Shown here: piece by piece, positions 7,974-15,376 of the stretch | Numbering within the stretch: position 1 is the first letter of the stretch | Layout: each line of letters starts with the position of its first letter | DNA from: PVC group bacterium | GTDB lineage: Bacteria > Verrucomicrobiota > Kiritimatiellia > SS1-B-03-39 > UBA6053 | Direction: 5' to 3' | DNA: 17,459 bases | Assembly (NCBI GenBank): GCA_003565815.1 | Contig: PXAS01000031.1 | Location: 1 to 17,459 of the forward strand | Made by a program: the position numbers and the translations under genes | Notes under the pieces: model-generated | What the model saw: only the letters and a program-made list of their open reading frames with translations | What the model was told of the DNA's origin: nothing | The model's database searches: none

Positions 7974-8845
7974 GACAAGACTCCCGCGCGCGTGAGTTCG
8001 GCTTCCAGAATTTCCCGTTTTTCGCCGTCCAGCCAACAAAGCGGCAAGCGGAAAACATCCTCCACCAAGCCCATCAGCACCAAGGCGGTTTTGACGGGCA
8101 AAGGATTGGTGTCGAGCCCCAACAGGGTTTGGAAAAGCCGGTGGTTGTCCAAGTGAATTTTGCGCGCGGTGGCGAAATCCCCTTCCAATGCGGCGGAAAC
8201 CAGCGCGACCACGCGTTCCGGCACCGCGTTGGAGGCTACGCTCACCACGCCGCAGGCCCCCACGGCCATCATCGGCAGGGTCAGCGGATCGTCTCCGGAC
8301 AACACTTCCATGTCGGGCAGGCGGGAAAGGATTTGGCTCACCCGGTCCACGCTGCCGCCGGCCTCTTTTACGGCCACGATGCCGGGGTGATCGGCACAGG
8401 CGGCAATGACATCCATGCTCAATTCCTTTCCGGCCCGTCCGGGCACGTTGTAGAGCATGACCGGCAGTCCGATATCGGCCACGGCGTGGAAATGGGCGAT
8501 GAGTCCATTGTCCGAAGGTTTGTTATAATAGGGCGTGACCTGCAAGGTGGCGTCACAGCCGATTTCCTTGGCGGCCTGGGTCAGTTCCAGGGCTTCGGCG
8601 GTGGCGTTGCCCCCGGTGCCGGCCACGACCTGAACGCGGCCATCCGCGCGATCATGGATGCGGCGAATGACTTCGATGTGCTCTGGGGTGGACAGCGTGG
8701 GGGATTCCCCGGTGGTGCCCACCGGGACAATGCCGGCCACGCCGGCGGCGATCTGACGATCCACCAGCCGGTCCAGGGCCTCGTAATCCACCCCGTCCCG
8801 GAGGGTAAAGGGGGTTACAATGGCGGTGTAAACTCCGGAAAACAT
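7970..8845 (-). CDS. dapA: 4-hydroxy-tetrahydrodipicolinate synthase
   Basis: This enzyme condenses pyruvate with aspartate semialdehyde, the entry step to diaminopimelate and lysine. The 291-residue TIM-barrel protein carries GTTGES (43-48), TPYYNKP (104-110), Tyr132 and Arg137 in LYNVPGR, and the Schiff-base Lys160 in GIVAVKEAGGS. These align well with E. coli Thr44, Thr45, Tyr133, Arg138 and Lys161. SGDD (193-196) is also conserved. The ATG at 8845 is chosen by fit to the family start; AAGG lies nine bases before it as a usable ribosome binding site. It follows argG by 35 bp and overlaps dapB by 4 nt. Confidence 0.97.
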   Translation of the reverse strand: MFSGVYTAIVTPFTLRDGVDYEALDRLVDRQIAAGVAGIVPVGTTGESPTLSTPEHIEVIRRIHDRADGRVQVVAGTGGNATAEALELTQAAKEIGCDATLQVTPYYNKPSDNGLIAHFHAVADIGLPVMLYNVPGRAGKELSMDVIAACADHPGIVAVKEAGGSVDRVSQILSRLPDMEVLSGDDPLTLPMMAVGACGVVSVASNAVPERVVALVSAALEGDFATARKIHLDNHRLFQTLLGLDTNPLPVKTALVLMGLVEDVFRLPLCWLDGEKREILEAELTRAGVLS

Positions 8846-8880
8846 ATGCAAATACCTTGTGATCGGGTTTGGGTCGCGCG

Positions 8881-10068
8881 TCAGCCCTTGCGGTTGGCGC
8901 GCATGCGCAACCGCAGGGAATTGAGGCGAATGAAACCGTGGGCGTCTTTTTGATCGTACACGGTGTCGGTTTCGAAGGTGGCCACGTCTTCGTCGTAGAG
9001 AGACATCGGGGAGCGGCGGCCCACGACGGTGATATTGCCCTTGTAGAGCTTGAGGCGGGCATCGCCGGTGACATCGCTCGTGGCTTCGTCGATGGCGGCC
9101 TGCAACATGAGGCGTTCGGGGGCAAACCAATAGCCGTTGTAGACCAGTTCGGCGTACTTGGGCGCGAGGCTGTCCCGCAGGTGCAGCACTTCGCGGTCCA
9201 TGGCCAACTGTTCCACCGCCTCCCGGGCTTTGTACAGCACGGTGCCGGCGGGGGTTTCGTAGACGCCGCGGCTTTTCATGCCGACATAACGGTTTTCGAC
9301 GATGTCAATGCGACCGATGCCGTGGCGTCCGGCGATGACATTGAGCTTGAGCATGATGTCCAGGGGGCAGAGCACCTCGCCGTTCAGGGAAATGGCATTG
9401 CCGCTTTCAAAGCCGATGACGATTTCCTCGGGCGTGTCGGGCGCGTCCTCGGGGTCCACGCTGAGCATGAACATTTCCTTGTCCGGCGCCCGCCAGGGAT
9501 CTTCGAGGATACCGCCTTCATAGGAAATGTGCAGCAGGTTGCGGTCCATGGAATAGGGCTTTTTCACGGACACGGGAATGGAGATGCCGCGGGATTCGGC
9601 GTATTCCATGAGTTCGGTGCGGGACTTGAATTTCCAAAAACGCCAGGGGGCGATCACTTCGATGGAGGGATCGAGGGCGTAGGCGGTCAGCTCAAAGCGC
9701 ACCTGGTCGTTGCCCTTTCCGGTGGCGCCGTGGGCGATGTGGGTGGCGCCGTGCTTGTGGGCGATTTCCACCAAGCGCTTGGCGATCAGGGGACGGGCGA
9801 TGGAGGTGCCCAACAGATAGCCGGATTCGTACACGGCGTTGGCGCGAATCATGGGAAAAACGAAGTCTTTGGCAAATTCGGCGCGCACATCGTCCACATA
9901 ACATTTCGACGCCCCGTGCTTGAGGGCTTTTTCTTCCAAACCGTCGAGTTCCTCCTGCTGTCCCACGTCGGAGGCATAGCAGATCACTTCGGCGTTGTAT
10001 TCTTCCTGAAGCCATTTCAAAATAATGGAGGTGTCGAGCCCCCCGGAGTATGCGAGTACGATTTTCAT
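8881..10068 (-). CDS. argG: Argininosuccinate synthase
   Basis: This enzyme joins citrulline and aspartate using ATP in the penultimate step of arginine synthesis. The 395-residue protein is of normal length. The ATP-pyrophosphatase loop SGGLDTS is at residues 8-14, YLLGTSIARP at 84-93, and HGATGKGNDQVRFE at 113-126. The N-terminal MKIVLAYSGG fits the family exactly and supports the ATG at 10068, which overlaps the argD stop by four bases (ATGA). The C-terminal synthetase/oligomerisation region is complete. Neither argH nor argF is in the window. Confidence 0.97.
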   Translation of the reverse strand: MKIVLAYSGGLDTSIILKWLQEEYNAEVICYASDVGQQEELDGLEEKALKHGASKCYVDDVRAEFAKDFVFPMIRANAVYESGYLLGTSIARPLIAKRLVEIAHKHGATHIAHGATGKGNDQVRFELTAYALDPSIEVIAPWRFWKFKSRTELMEYAESRGISIPVSVKKPYSMDRNLLHISYEGGILEDPWRAPDKEMFMLSVDPEDAPDTPEEIVIGFESGNAISLNGEVLCPLDIMLKLNVIAGRHGIGRIDIVENRYVGMKSRGVYETPAGTVLYKAREAVEQLAMDREVLHLRDSLAPKYAELVYNGYWFAPERLMLQAAIDEATSDVTGDARLKLYKGNITVVGRRSPMSLYDEDVATFETDTVYDQKDAHGFIRLNSLRLRMRANRKG

Positions 10069-11375
10069 GACGATTTTTCCTGGGTTTTGGATGATTGAAT
10101 GAGTTGGGCCTGCCATTCCGCGCAGGCTTTTTCGATGATTTTGACGGCCCGTTTGACCTGTCGGGCGTTGATGGTCAGCGGCGGAACCATGCGGATGACA
10201 TTGCCGGCGGTGCAAATGGTCAGCAACCCTTTGCGCGCGAGCAGTGTTTCGAAATCCTTGGCGGGGCGGTCGATCACCATCCCCAACAAGAGGCCTTTGC
10301 CCCGCACGGCACGGACAAACGAGTATTTTTTGATCACGGGTTTGAGTTTGTTTTGCAAGAGGTAGCCCATGGTTTCGGCATTGCTGTCGAGATGCTTGTC
10401 GCGGATGGTTTGCAACACCGCCCTTGCCACGGCACAGGCCAGCGGCTGCCCGCCGAAGGTGGTGCCGTGGGAGCCGGGGCCGAAGACATCCTGCAAACGG
10501 GGTCCGGTCATGACCGCCCCCACCGGGAACCCGCCCCCGAGGCCCTTGGCCAGGGAAACCGCGTCGGGCTTGATGCCGTACTGCTGAAACGCGAACATCG
10601 ATCCGGTGCGGGCGACCCCGGTTTGAATTTCGTCCACCAGCAACAACAAATTCCGTTCCTCGCACAGCGCCGCCAGGGCCTTGACAAATTGCGGATCGGC
10701 GGGCAGCACCCCGCCCTCGGCCTGTACCAGTTCCAGCATGACGGCGGCGGTTTTGGGGGTCAGATGCGCCTTCACCGATTCAATGTCATTGTACTGGGCG
10801 TATTTGAAGCCCTCCGGCAGGGGCGCGAAGCCATATTGGACTTTCTCCTGTCCGGTGGCGGTGAGCGTGGCGAGGGTTCGCCCGTGAAAGGAATTCCGCA
10901 TGGTAATGACTTCAAAGCGGTTATCATCGCTCCCCCATTTCCGGGCGAGCTTGAGCAGCCCCTCATTGGCCTCGGCGCCGGAATTGCAGAAAAACACTTT
11001 GCCGCCCAATTCCGAGAGTTCGCAAAGCGCTTGGGCCAGGAATGGCGCCTGGTCGTTGTAATAGAGGTTTGAAACATGCCAAATGCGTTTGGATTGCTTG
11101 CGCACCGCTTTGACGAGTTTGGGATGACAATGTCCGAGACCGGTGACCGCGATGCCGGCCCCGAAATCGAGGTATTTTTTCCGGTCCGCATCCCACACAT
11201 AGGCCCCCTTCCCTTTCACCAAAGCAAGGCCGGGCGCATAGTTCGGCGTATGATGCGTCTGATGCAAGGTCGCGAGTTGCTCCGCCAACGTGATTTTTGG
11301 CGGGGGCGCTTCTTTTTGGGGCGCCGGAGGCGGCGTCGTGGACTGGGTGGGAACTTGGGCAGCGTTGGCATTCAT
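10065..11375 (-). CDS. argD: Acetylornithine aminotransferase with proline-rich N-terminal extension
   Basis: This class-III PLP aminotransferase converts N-acetylglutamate semialdehyde to N-acetylornithine; ArgD enzymes can also act as succinyl-diaminopimelate aminotransferase. Visible motifs are NSGAEANE (131-138), SFHGRT (162-167), Asp248 in DEIQTG, and the PLP Lys277 in SLAKGLGGGFP. The protein has 436 residues against about 400 for the family. The excess is the first 27 residues, rich in Pro, Gln, Thr and Ala and probably disordered. The ATG at 11375 is fixed by a four-base overlap (ATGA) with argB; a later TTG near residue 30 is the only obvious alternative. Its position between argB and argG and ahead of dapA-dapB fits a role in both pathways. 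Confidence 0.95.
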   Translation of the reverse strand: MNANAAQVPTQSTTPPPAPQKEAPPPKITLAEQLATLHQTHHTPNYAPGLALVKGKGAYVWDADRKKYLDFGAGIAVTGLGHCHPKLVKAVRKQSKRIWHVSNLYYNDQAPFLAQALCELSELGGKVFFCNSGAEANEGLLKLARKWGSDDNRFEVITMRNSFHGRTLATLTATGQEKVQYGFAPLPEGFKYAQYNDIESVKAHLTPKTAAVMLELVQAEGGVLPADPQFVKALAALCEERNLLLLVDEIQTGVARTGSMFAFQQYGIKPDAVSLAKGLGGGFPVGAVMTGPRLQDVFGPGSHGTTFGGQPLACAVARAVLQTIRDKHLDSNAETMGYLLQNKLKPVIKKYSFVRAVRGKGLLLGMVIDRPAKDFETLLARKGLLTICTAGNVIRMVPPLTINARQVKRAVKIIEKACAEWQAQLIQSSKTQEKSS

Positions 11376-12256
11376 GAAAAATCTCCGACAATTTCAGTGC
11401 CCACGCCCTGCTCGGTGAACAGTTCCAGCAGCAGGGAATGCGGCATTTCCGCGTCAATGATATGGGTTTTGCGCACGCCGGCCTTGAGGGCTTTCACGGC
11501 GCCGGACACTTTCGGCAACATGCCGCCGGCAATGGTGCCGTCTCCAATCAATCGCTCCATTTCCGCCAGGGTCAAGGTGCTGATGATGGTTTCGGGATCG
11601 GACGGGTCCCGCATCAACCCCGGCACATCGGATAAAAAGACCAATTTTCGCGCCTTGAGTTCACGGGCCATGGCGCCGGCGGCTTCGTCGGCGTTGATGT
11701 TGTAGATGTTGCCCGCTTGGTCCCGGCCCAATGGCGTGACCACGGGCACCCGGCCCGCGTCCAGGGCCGCGACAATCCCCGTGACGTCGGCGCTGTCGAC
11801 ATTGCCCACGAAGCCCCAATCCAGCACGGTGCCCGTTTCGGGATCGGTTTCGGTATGGGGGGACACCCGGAAAACGTCCTGCCCCTTGAACCCGGTCGCG
11901 GGGGCCTGAAAACTTTCCAAGACCTTGCGCACTTGGGGATTCACCTCTTCATTGAGCGTTTTTTCCACGATGGCGATCGTTTCCGCGTCCGTGACCCGCA
12001 GGCCTTTGACAAAATTCGCGGCGATGCCCGCCTCCTCCATTTTCCGGGTAATGGCTTTTCCCCCGCCATGCACGATCACCGGGCGCATGCCGATGATCTC
12101 CATAAACGCGACATCCCGGAGGATATCGGCGTAGGAGGATTCGTCATTAATGATGCTGCCGCCGAATTTCACCACCACCGTTTCCCCGCGAAAGGCTTGG
12201 ATATACGGCATGGCTTCAATGAGAACGGCGGCTTTTTCGATGGCGTGTTGTAACAT
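11372..12256 (-). CDS. argB: Acetylglutamate kinase
   Basis: This enzyme phosphorylates N-acetylglutamate, the second step of arginine synthesis. The 294-residue amino-acid-kinase-fold protein has KFGGS (30-34), HGGGKAI (63-69), GLRVTD (85-90), GNVDSADV (151-158), NINADEAAGAMA (186-197) and LSDVPGLM (208-215). An N-terminal helix of about 20 residues precedes the first strand. That helix is a feature of the hexameric, arginine-inhibited type, so feedback control by arginine is likely. The ATG at 12256 was preferred over an in-frame TTG eight codons upstream because MLQHAIEKAAVLIEAMPYIQ matches the usual N-terminus. It is the first gene of the operon. Confidence 0.95.
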   Translation of the reverse strand: MLQHAIEKAAVLIEAMPYIQAFRGETVVVKFGGSIINDESSYADILRDVAFMEIIGMRPVIVHGGGKAITRKMEEAGIAANFVKGLRVTDAETIAIVEKTLNEEVNPQVRKVLESFQAPATGFKGQDVFRVSPHTETDPETGTVLDWGFVGNVDSADVTGIVAALDAGRVPVVTPLGRDQAGNIYNINADEAAGAMARELKARKLVFLSDVPGLMRDPSDPETIISTLTLAEMERLIGDGTIAGGMLPKVSGAVKALKAGVRKTHIIDAEMPHSLLLELFTEQGVGTEIVGDFS

Positions 12257-12311
12257 GGTCCCGGAGTCAAGGGGGTTCAAGGCAGGATCGACGGACGATA
12301 CGGGAGTTGCC

Positions 12312-12339
12312 TATATACGAAAAGCCCCGGGAGAGTCAA
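12312..12339 (-). promoter_or_regulatory. Promoter-like sequence for the argB-yidD operon
   Basis: Read on the minus strand, TTGACT (12339-12334) and TATATA (12317-12312) are spaced by 16 bp. This is a good sigma-70-type match, giving a start near 12305 and a leader of about 49 nt before the argB ATG. No arginine-repressor box, riboswitch or attenuator is recognisable, and the leader is too short for a lysine riboswitch. Confidence 0.6.
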
Positions 12340-12389
12340 TGCCGGCCCGGGCAGAGTTCCCCTTTTTTGAAGAATTCAGGGCACAAAAA

Positions 12390-12465
<76 letters not shown>

Positions 12466-12518
12466 ACCTAAAAGGGGATGTTTTCCGGATCACCAAACCG
12501 CCTGAAAAGGATTTGCAC

Positions 12519-12548
12519 TGCATACCCTGAAAAGGACGGGATTGTCAA
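12519..12548 (-). promoter_or_regulatory. Possible promoter of tRNA-Phe
   Basis: On the minus strand, a perfect TTGACA (12548-12543) and a weak TATGCA (12524-12519) are 18 bp apart, giving a start about 47 nt upstream of the tRNA. An 11-bp direct repeat, CCTGAAAAGGA, occurs in this region at 12501-12511 and 12526-12536. The region 12466-12690 otherwise shows no gene and no clear ligA promoter. Confidence 0.35.
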
Positions 12549-12690
12549 CATTGAGTTTTGAAATTTTTTCTTTTCGGGCCAAACCCCGCATGGGACGCCC
12601 GGGTTCCGCAACCGGAGACAGCGGCGGATCGCCCCCGCGCGAAATCGCTTTCTGGCTTGCCTCTTCAGGGCGTTGACGTAAAAACGGGGC

Positions 12691-14757
12691 ATGAGCACAC
12701 CCGCGAAACGCATCGAAGAATTGCGCGATCAACTGCGCGAACACAACCACCGCTACTATACCCTGGCGCAACCCACCATTTCCGACCGGGAATACGATGC
12801 CCTCATGGATGAATTGGAGGACCTGGAGGCCGCGCATCCGGAATTGCGTTCTCCCGATTCCCCCAGCGCGCGCGTGGGCGGGGAACCCATCGAGGGTTTT
12901 GATACCGTCCCGCACGCCGTGCCCATGATTTCCCTGGCCAACAGCTACAACCTCGATGATGTCCGCGCCTACGATCAACGCACCCGGAAACGGCTGGCCG
13001 GTCAAAACCACCACTACATCGTGGAACCGAAGATCGACGGGGTCGCGGTCTCCTTGCGCTATGAAAACGGCGCCCTGGTCCGCGCCCTCAGCCGCGGAGA
13101 CGGTCGATCCGGGGACGACATCACCGCCAATGTGCGCACCATTGGCACCGTGCCGCTCCGCCTGCGCGCCAAAAACCCGCCGGAAGCGCTGGAAGTGCGC
13201 GGCGAAGTTTTCATGACCCGGGAAGGATTCATGCGATTGAACGACAGCCGCCAAGCCGCCGGACAGCAGGTCTTCGCCAACCCGCGCAATGCCGCCGCCG
13301 GATCCTTGAAGCTGCTCGACTCCCGGGTCGTCGCCACCCGTCCGCTGGACGCCGTCTGGTATGGCGTGGGCGAATTGCGGGGCATTGCCTTCGACACCCA
13401 CGAGGCCATGTTGGAAGCCCTGCGGACTTTCGGATTCCGTACCCCGGAAAAAATTTGGATTTGCGACAACATCGAGGAAGTGGAGACCGCGCTCCGGGAA
13501 ATCCACGAAGGCAAGGACGCCTATCCCTTTGAAATGGACGGGGCGGTGATCAAAGTGAACGAACGCGGCTTGTACGAGGAACTCGGCAGCACCGCCAAAA
13601 GCCCCCGCTGGGCCCTGGCCTACAAATACGAACCCGAACAAGTCGAAACCCTGCTCAAAGCCATTACCATCCAAGTCGGACGCACGGGCGTGCTCACCCC
13701 GGTGGCGGAACTGGAACCCGTTCTCGTTTCCGGCAGCACCGTGAGCCGCGCCACCTTGCACAACTGGGACGAGATGCAGCGCAAGGACATCCGCGCGGGC
13801 GACACCGTGGTCATCGAAAAAGCCGGGGAAATCATTCCCGCCGTGGTCCGGGTGGTGCTGGAAAAACGCCCCCCGGACGCCAAAGCCCTCCCGCCGCCCA
13901 CCGAGTGTCCCGCTTGCGGCGGACCCGTCTCCCAGCGCGAGGGGGAGGTGGCCTGGCGTTGTGAAAACCCCGCCTGTCCCGCCAAAAGCCTAAGCTGGCT
14001 CAAACATTTTGTCAGTCGCCGGGCCATGGACATCGATCACATTGGCGAAGAACTGATCAAAGCGCTGCTCAAGGAACAACTCATTTCCCATCCCGCCGAT
14101 CTCTACACCCTCCACGAAAAAAAGGACCAACTGCTCGACATGGAGCGCATGGCCGAAAAATCCGTGGACAACCTTCTCCAGGCCATTGAAGACAGCAAAA
14201 ACGCGGAATTGTGGCGCATCATCCACGCCCTCGGCATCCCCAATGTCGGCGAACGAACCGCCCAAACCCTGGAAGCGCATTTCGCCTCCATCCGGGAACT
14301 CGCGGAAACCGACGAGGAGACCCTGACCGCCATCGAGGACATCGGACCCATTGTGGCGAAAAGCATCCTCGATTTTTTTGCCCTGGGTGAAAATCAATTT
14401 TTCATCGAACGCCTGCAAAACGCCGGAGTGAACCTGGAGCGGAAAAGCGCCCCGGCTTCCGAGGAACTCGAAACCGATCTCACCGGAAAAACCGTGGTTC
14501 TCACCGGCAGCCTCACGCAAATGACCCGCGACGAGGCCAAGGATCTCCTGAGGAAGTTGGGCGCGAAGGTCACCGGCAGCGTCTCCGGCAAAACCGACCT
14601 GCTCATTGCCGGGGAAGAGGCGGGCAGCAAACTGGACAAGGCCCGCAAACTCGGGGGGGAAATTTGGACGGAAGCCGATTTGGTGAACGCCATTCCCGCA
14701 AACGCCCCGCCCGCCATCCAATCCGCGGTGCAATCGGAACTCGATTTATTGTCCTGA
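12691..14757 (+). CDS. ligA: NAD-dependent DNA ligase
   Basis: This ligase seals nicks in replication and repair using NAD+. The 688-residue protein has the full bacterial LigA layout. The N-terminal Ia domain contains HNHRYY and EYD motifs. The adenylation domain has the AMP-accepting Lys114 in EPKIDG, and an OB fold follows. A four-Cys zinc finger (Cys406, Cys409, Cys424, Cys429) is followed by helix-hairpin-helix repeats (about 450-590) with IPNVGERTAQTL and IEDIGPIVAKSI. A C-terminal BRCT domain (about 604-688) has LTGKTVVLTGSL. The ATG at 12691 has GGGG close upstream. The gene is transcribed away from the tRNA and converges on a small minus-strand gene. Confidence 0.97.
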   Translation: MSTPAKRIEELRDQLREHNHRYYTLAQPTISDREYDALMDELEDLEAAHPELRSPDSPSARVGGEPIEGFDTVPHAVPMISLANSYNLDDVRAYDQRTRKRLAGQNHHYIVEPKIDGVAVSLRYENGALVRALSRGDGRSGDDITANVRTIGTVPLRLRAKNPPEALEVRGEVFMTREGFMRLNDSRQAAGQQVFANPRNAAAGSLKLLDSRVVATRPLDAVWYGVGELRGIAFDTHEAMLEALRTFGFRTPEKIWICDNIEEVETALREIHEGKDAYPFEMDGAVIKVNERGLYEELGSTAKSPRWALAYKYEPEQVETLLKAITIQVGRTGVLTPVAELEPVLVSGSTVSRATLHNWDEMQRKDIRAGDTVVIEKAGEIIPAVVRVVLEKRPPDAKALPPPTECPACGGPVSQREGEVAWRCENPACPAKSLSWLKHFVSRRAMDIDHIGEELIKALLKEQLISHPADLYTLHEKKDQLLDMERMAEKSVDNLLQAIEDSKNAELWRIIHALGIPNVGERTAQTLEAHFASIRELAETDEETLTAIEDIGPIVAKSILDFFALGENQFFIERLQNAGVNLERKSAPASEELETDLTGKTVVLTGSLTQMTRDEAKDLLRKLGAKVTGSVSGKTDLLIAGEEAGSKLDKARKLGGEIWTEADLVNAIPANAPPAIQSAVQSELDLLS

Positions 14758-14774
14758 GCCCGCCGGGAACTCAG
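14754..14774. other. Inverted repeat spanning two convergent stop codons
   Basis: CTGAG (14754-14758) pairs with CTCAG (14770-14774), with an inner CCC/GGG pairing (14759-14761 with 14765-14767). The ligA stop and the stop of the convergent small gene both fall inside it. There is no T tract on either strand, so termination by this hairpin is uncertain. Confidence 0.35.
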
Positions 14775-15094
14775 TCGTTGTCGCGCATGAAATGGGGCAT
14801 GTTGAGGATTTTCAGCCCCTCCCCCATTTGCCGAGGATCCCGGACCATCGGCATCAGCGTCACCATGAATTTCGCATTCAAATAGACGCGGGGCTGACAA
14901 TGCGGATCCCATTCCGTCCAGGATTTGGCCAGGCCCTCCTCGTCATAAAACACCAAGTCCTCCAACAGCACCAATTCCCCTTGATTCAGGGCACTGATCA
15001 GTTCTTTTTCAGACATGCGCGTAGAACCGAAAACACAAAAGGTTTCCGGACCCGCAGTCATCTCCGCACGATACCAATGACGTTTTGTTTCCAT
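14771..15094 (-). CDS. Hypothetical protein, 107 residues
   Basis: No family is recognised. The frame runs from an ATG at 15094 to a stop 13 bp from the ligA stop, filling the convergent gap. The composition is protein-like: an acidic middle with LVLLEDLVFYDEEG (about 42-55), aromatic and tryptophan residues (SWTEWDPH), and a predicted-strand-like YLNAKFMVTLMPM (about 71-83). There are no signal peptide, membrane segment or Cys-pair motifs. The second Met, at residue 27 (MSEKEL), is an alternative start that would give a compact acidic 81-residue protein. A TTGACT hexamer upstream supports independent transcription. No function is proposed. Confidence 0.65.
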   Translation of the reverse strand: METKRHWYRAEMTAGPETFCVFGSTRMSEKELISALNQGELVLLEDLVFYDEEGLAKSWTEWDPHCQPRVYLNAKFMVTLMPMVRDPRQMGEGLKILNMPHFMRDND

Positions 15095-15100
15095 GATTCC

Positions 15101-15129
15101 GCTATGGTCACTTTATCAAAAAAAGTCAA
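15101..15129 (-). promoter_or_regulatory. Possible promoter of the hypothetical gene
   Basis: On the minus strand, TTGACT (15129-15124) lies 17 bp before CATAGC (15106-15101), a poor -10 match. The predicted start coincides with the ATG at 15094, so the transcript would have almost no leader. Confidence 0.3.
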
Positions 15130-15212
15130 GCGCGGCATGCGCCGGATTCTCAGCACGGACGCACCCCCAACCCAATCATCAGGGTTCCTCGGTGCACTCA
15201 GCACACCGCATT

Positions 15213-15264
15213 CCTTCTCCCCCTCTCTATCTTTAGCGAGCCTGCGAGCATTTATCCCGTATCC
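15213..15264. repeat. Degraded second copy of the intergenic element at 130-198
   Basis: CCTTCTCCC (15213-15221), AGCGAGCCTGC (15235-15245) and ATCCCGTATCC (15254-15264) appear in the same order and orientation as at 130-198, with different spacing and without the mini-hairpins. The 282-bp gap 15095-15376 holds no gene. A hairpin-like CCAAC/GTTGG pair followed by TTTTT is at 15279-15308. Confidence 0.45.
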
Positions 15265-15318
15265 CGAATCCGCTCTTTCCAACAAACGGCTGAAAAAAGT
15301 TGGTTTTTCGTTCTGAAA

Positions 15319-15324
15319 TATATT
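15319..15324 (+). promoter_or_regulatory. Candidate -10 element for the FAD oxidoreductase
   Basis: TATATT matches the -10 consensus at 5 of 6 bases and lies in an AT-rich stretch 53 bp before the start codon. No good -35 is present at normal spacing, so the promoter is weak, activator-dependent or misassigned. Confidence 0.35.
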
Positions 15325-15366
15325 AAGAATTTCGTTTCTTTTACCCCCTCCTTGTTCACCCCGAAT

Positions 15367-15370
15367 GGAG
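15367..15370 (+). promoter_or_regulatory. Ribosome binding site that decides the oxidoreductase start
   Basis: GGAG lies six bases before the ATG at 15377. It overlaps the earlier in-frame ATG at 15365, which has no such site. This favours 15377 as the start. Confidence 0.65.
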
Positions 15371-15376
15371 TCCCGC

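Noticed and set aside
7970..9130. Longer dapA reading starting inside argG
   Set aside because: The additional 95 residues read across argG codons and do not match the family; the ATG at 8845 gives a standard 291-residue enzyme.
8869..11072. Long plus-strand frames opposite argG and argD
   Set aside because: They have no recognisable domains and lie entirely over confirmed genes whose overlaps and motifs are consistent.
12257..12311. Lysine riboswitch or arginine attenuator before argB
   Set aside because: The leader from the predicted promoter is about 49 nt with no stem-loop ladder, too short for a lysine riboswitch.
14992..15001. ACTGATCAGT palindrome as another array member
   Set aside because: It lies inside the 107-residue reading frame with no neighbouring phased copies; likely chance.
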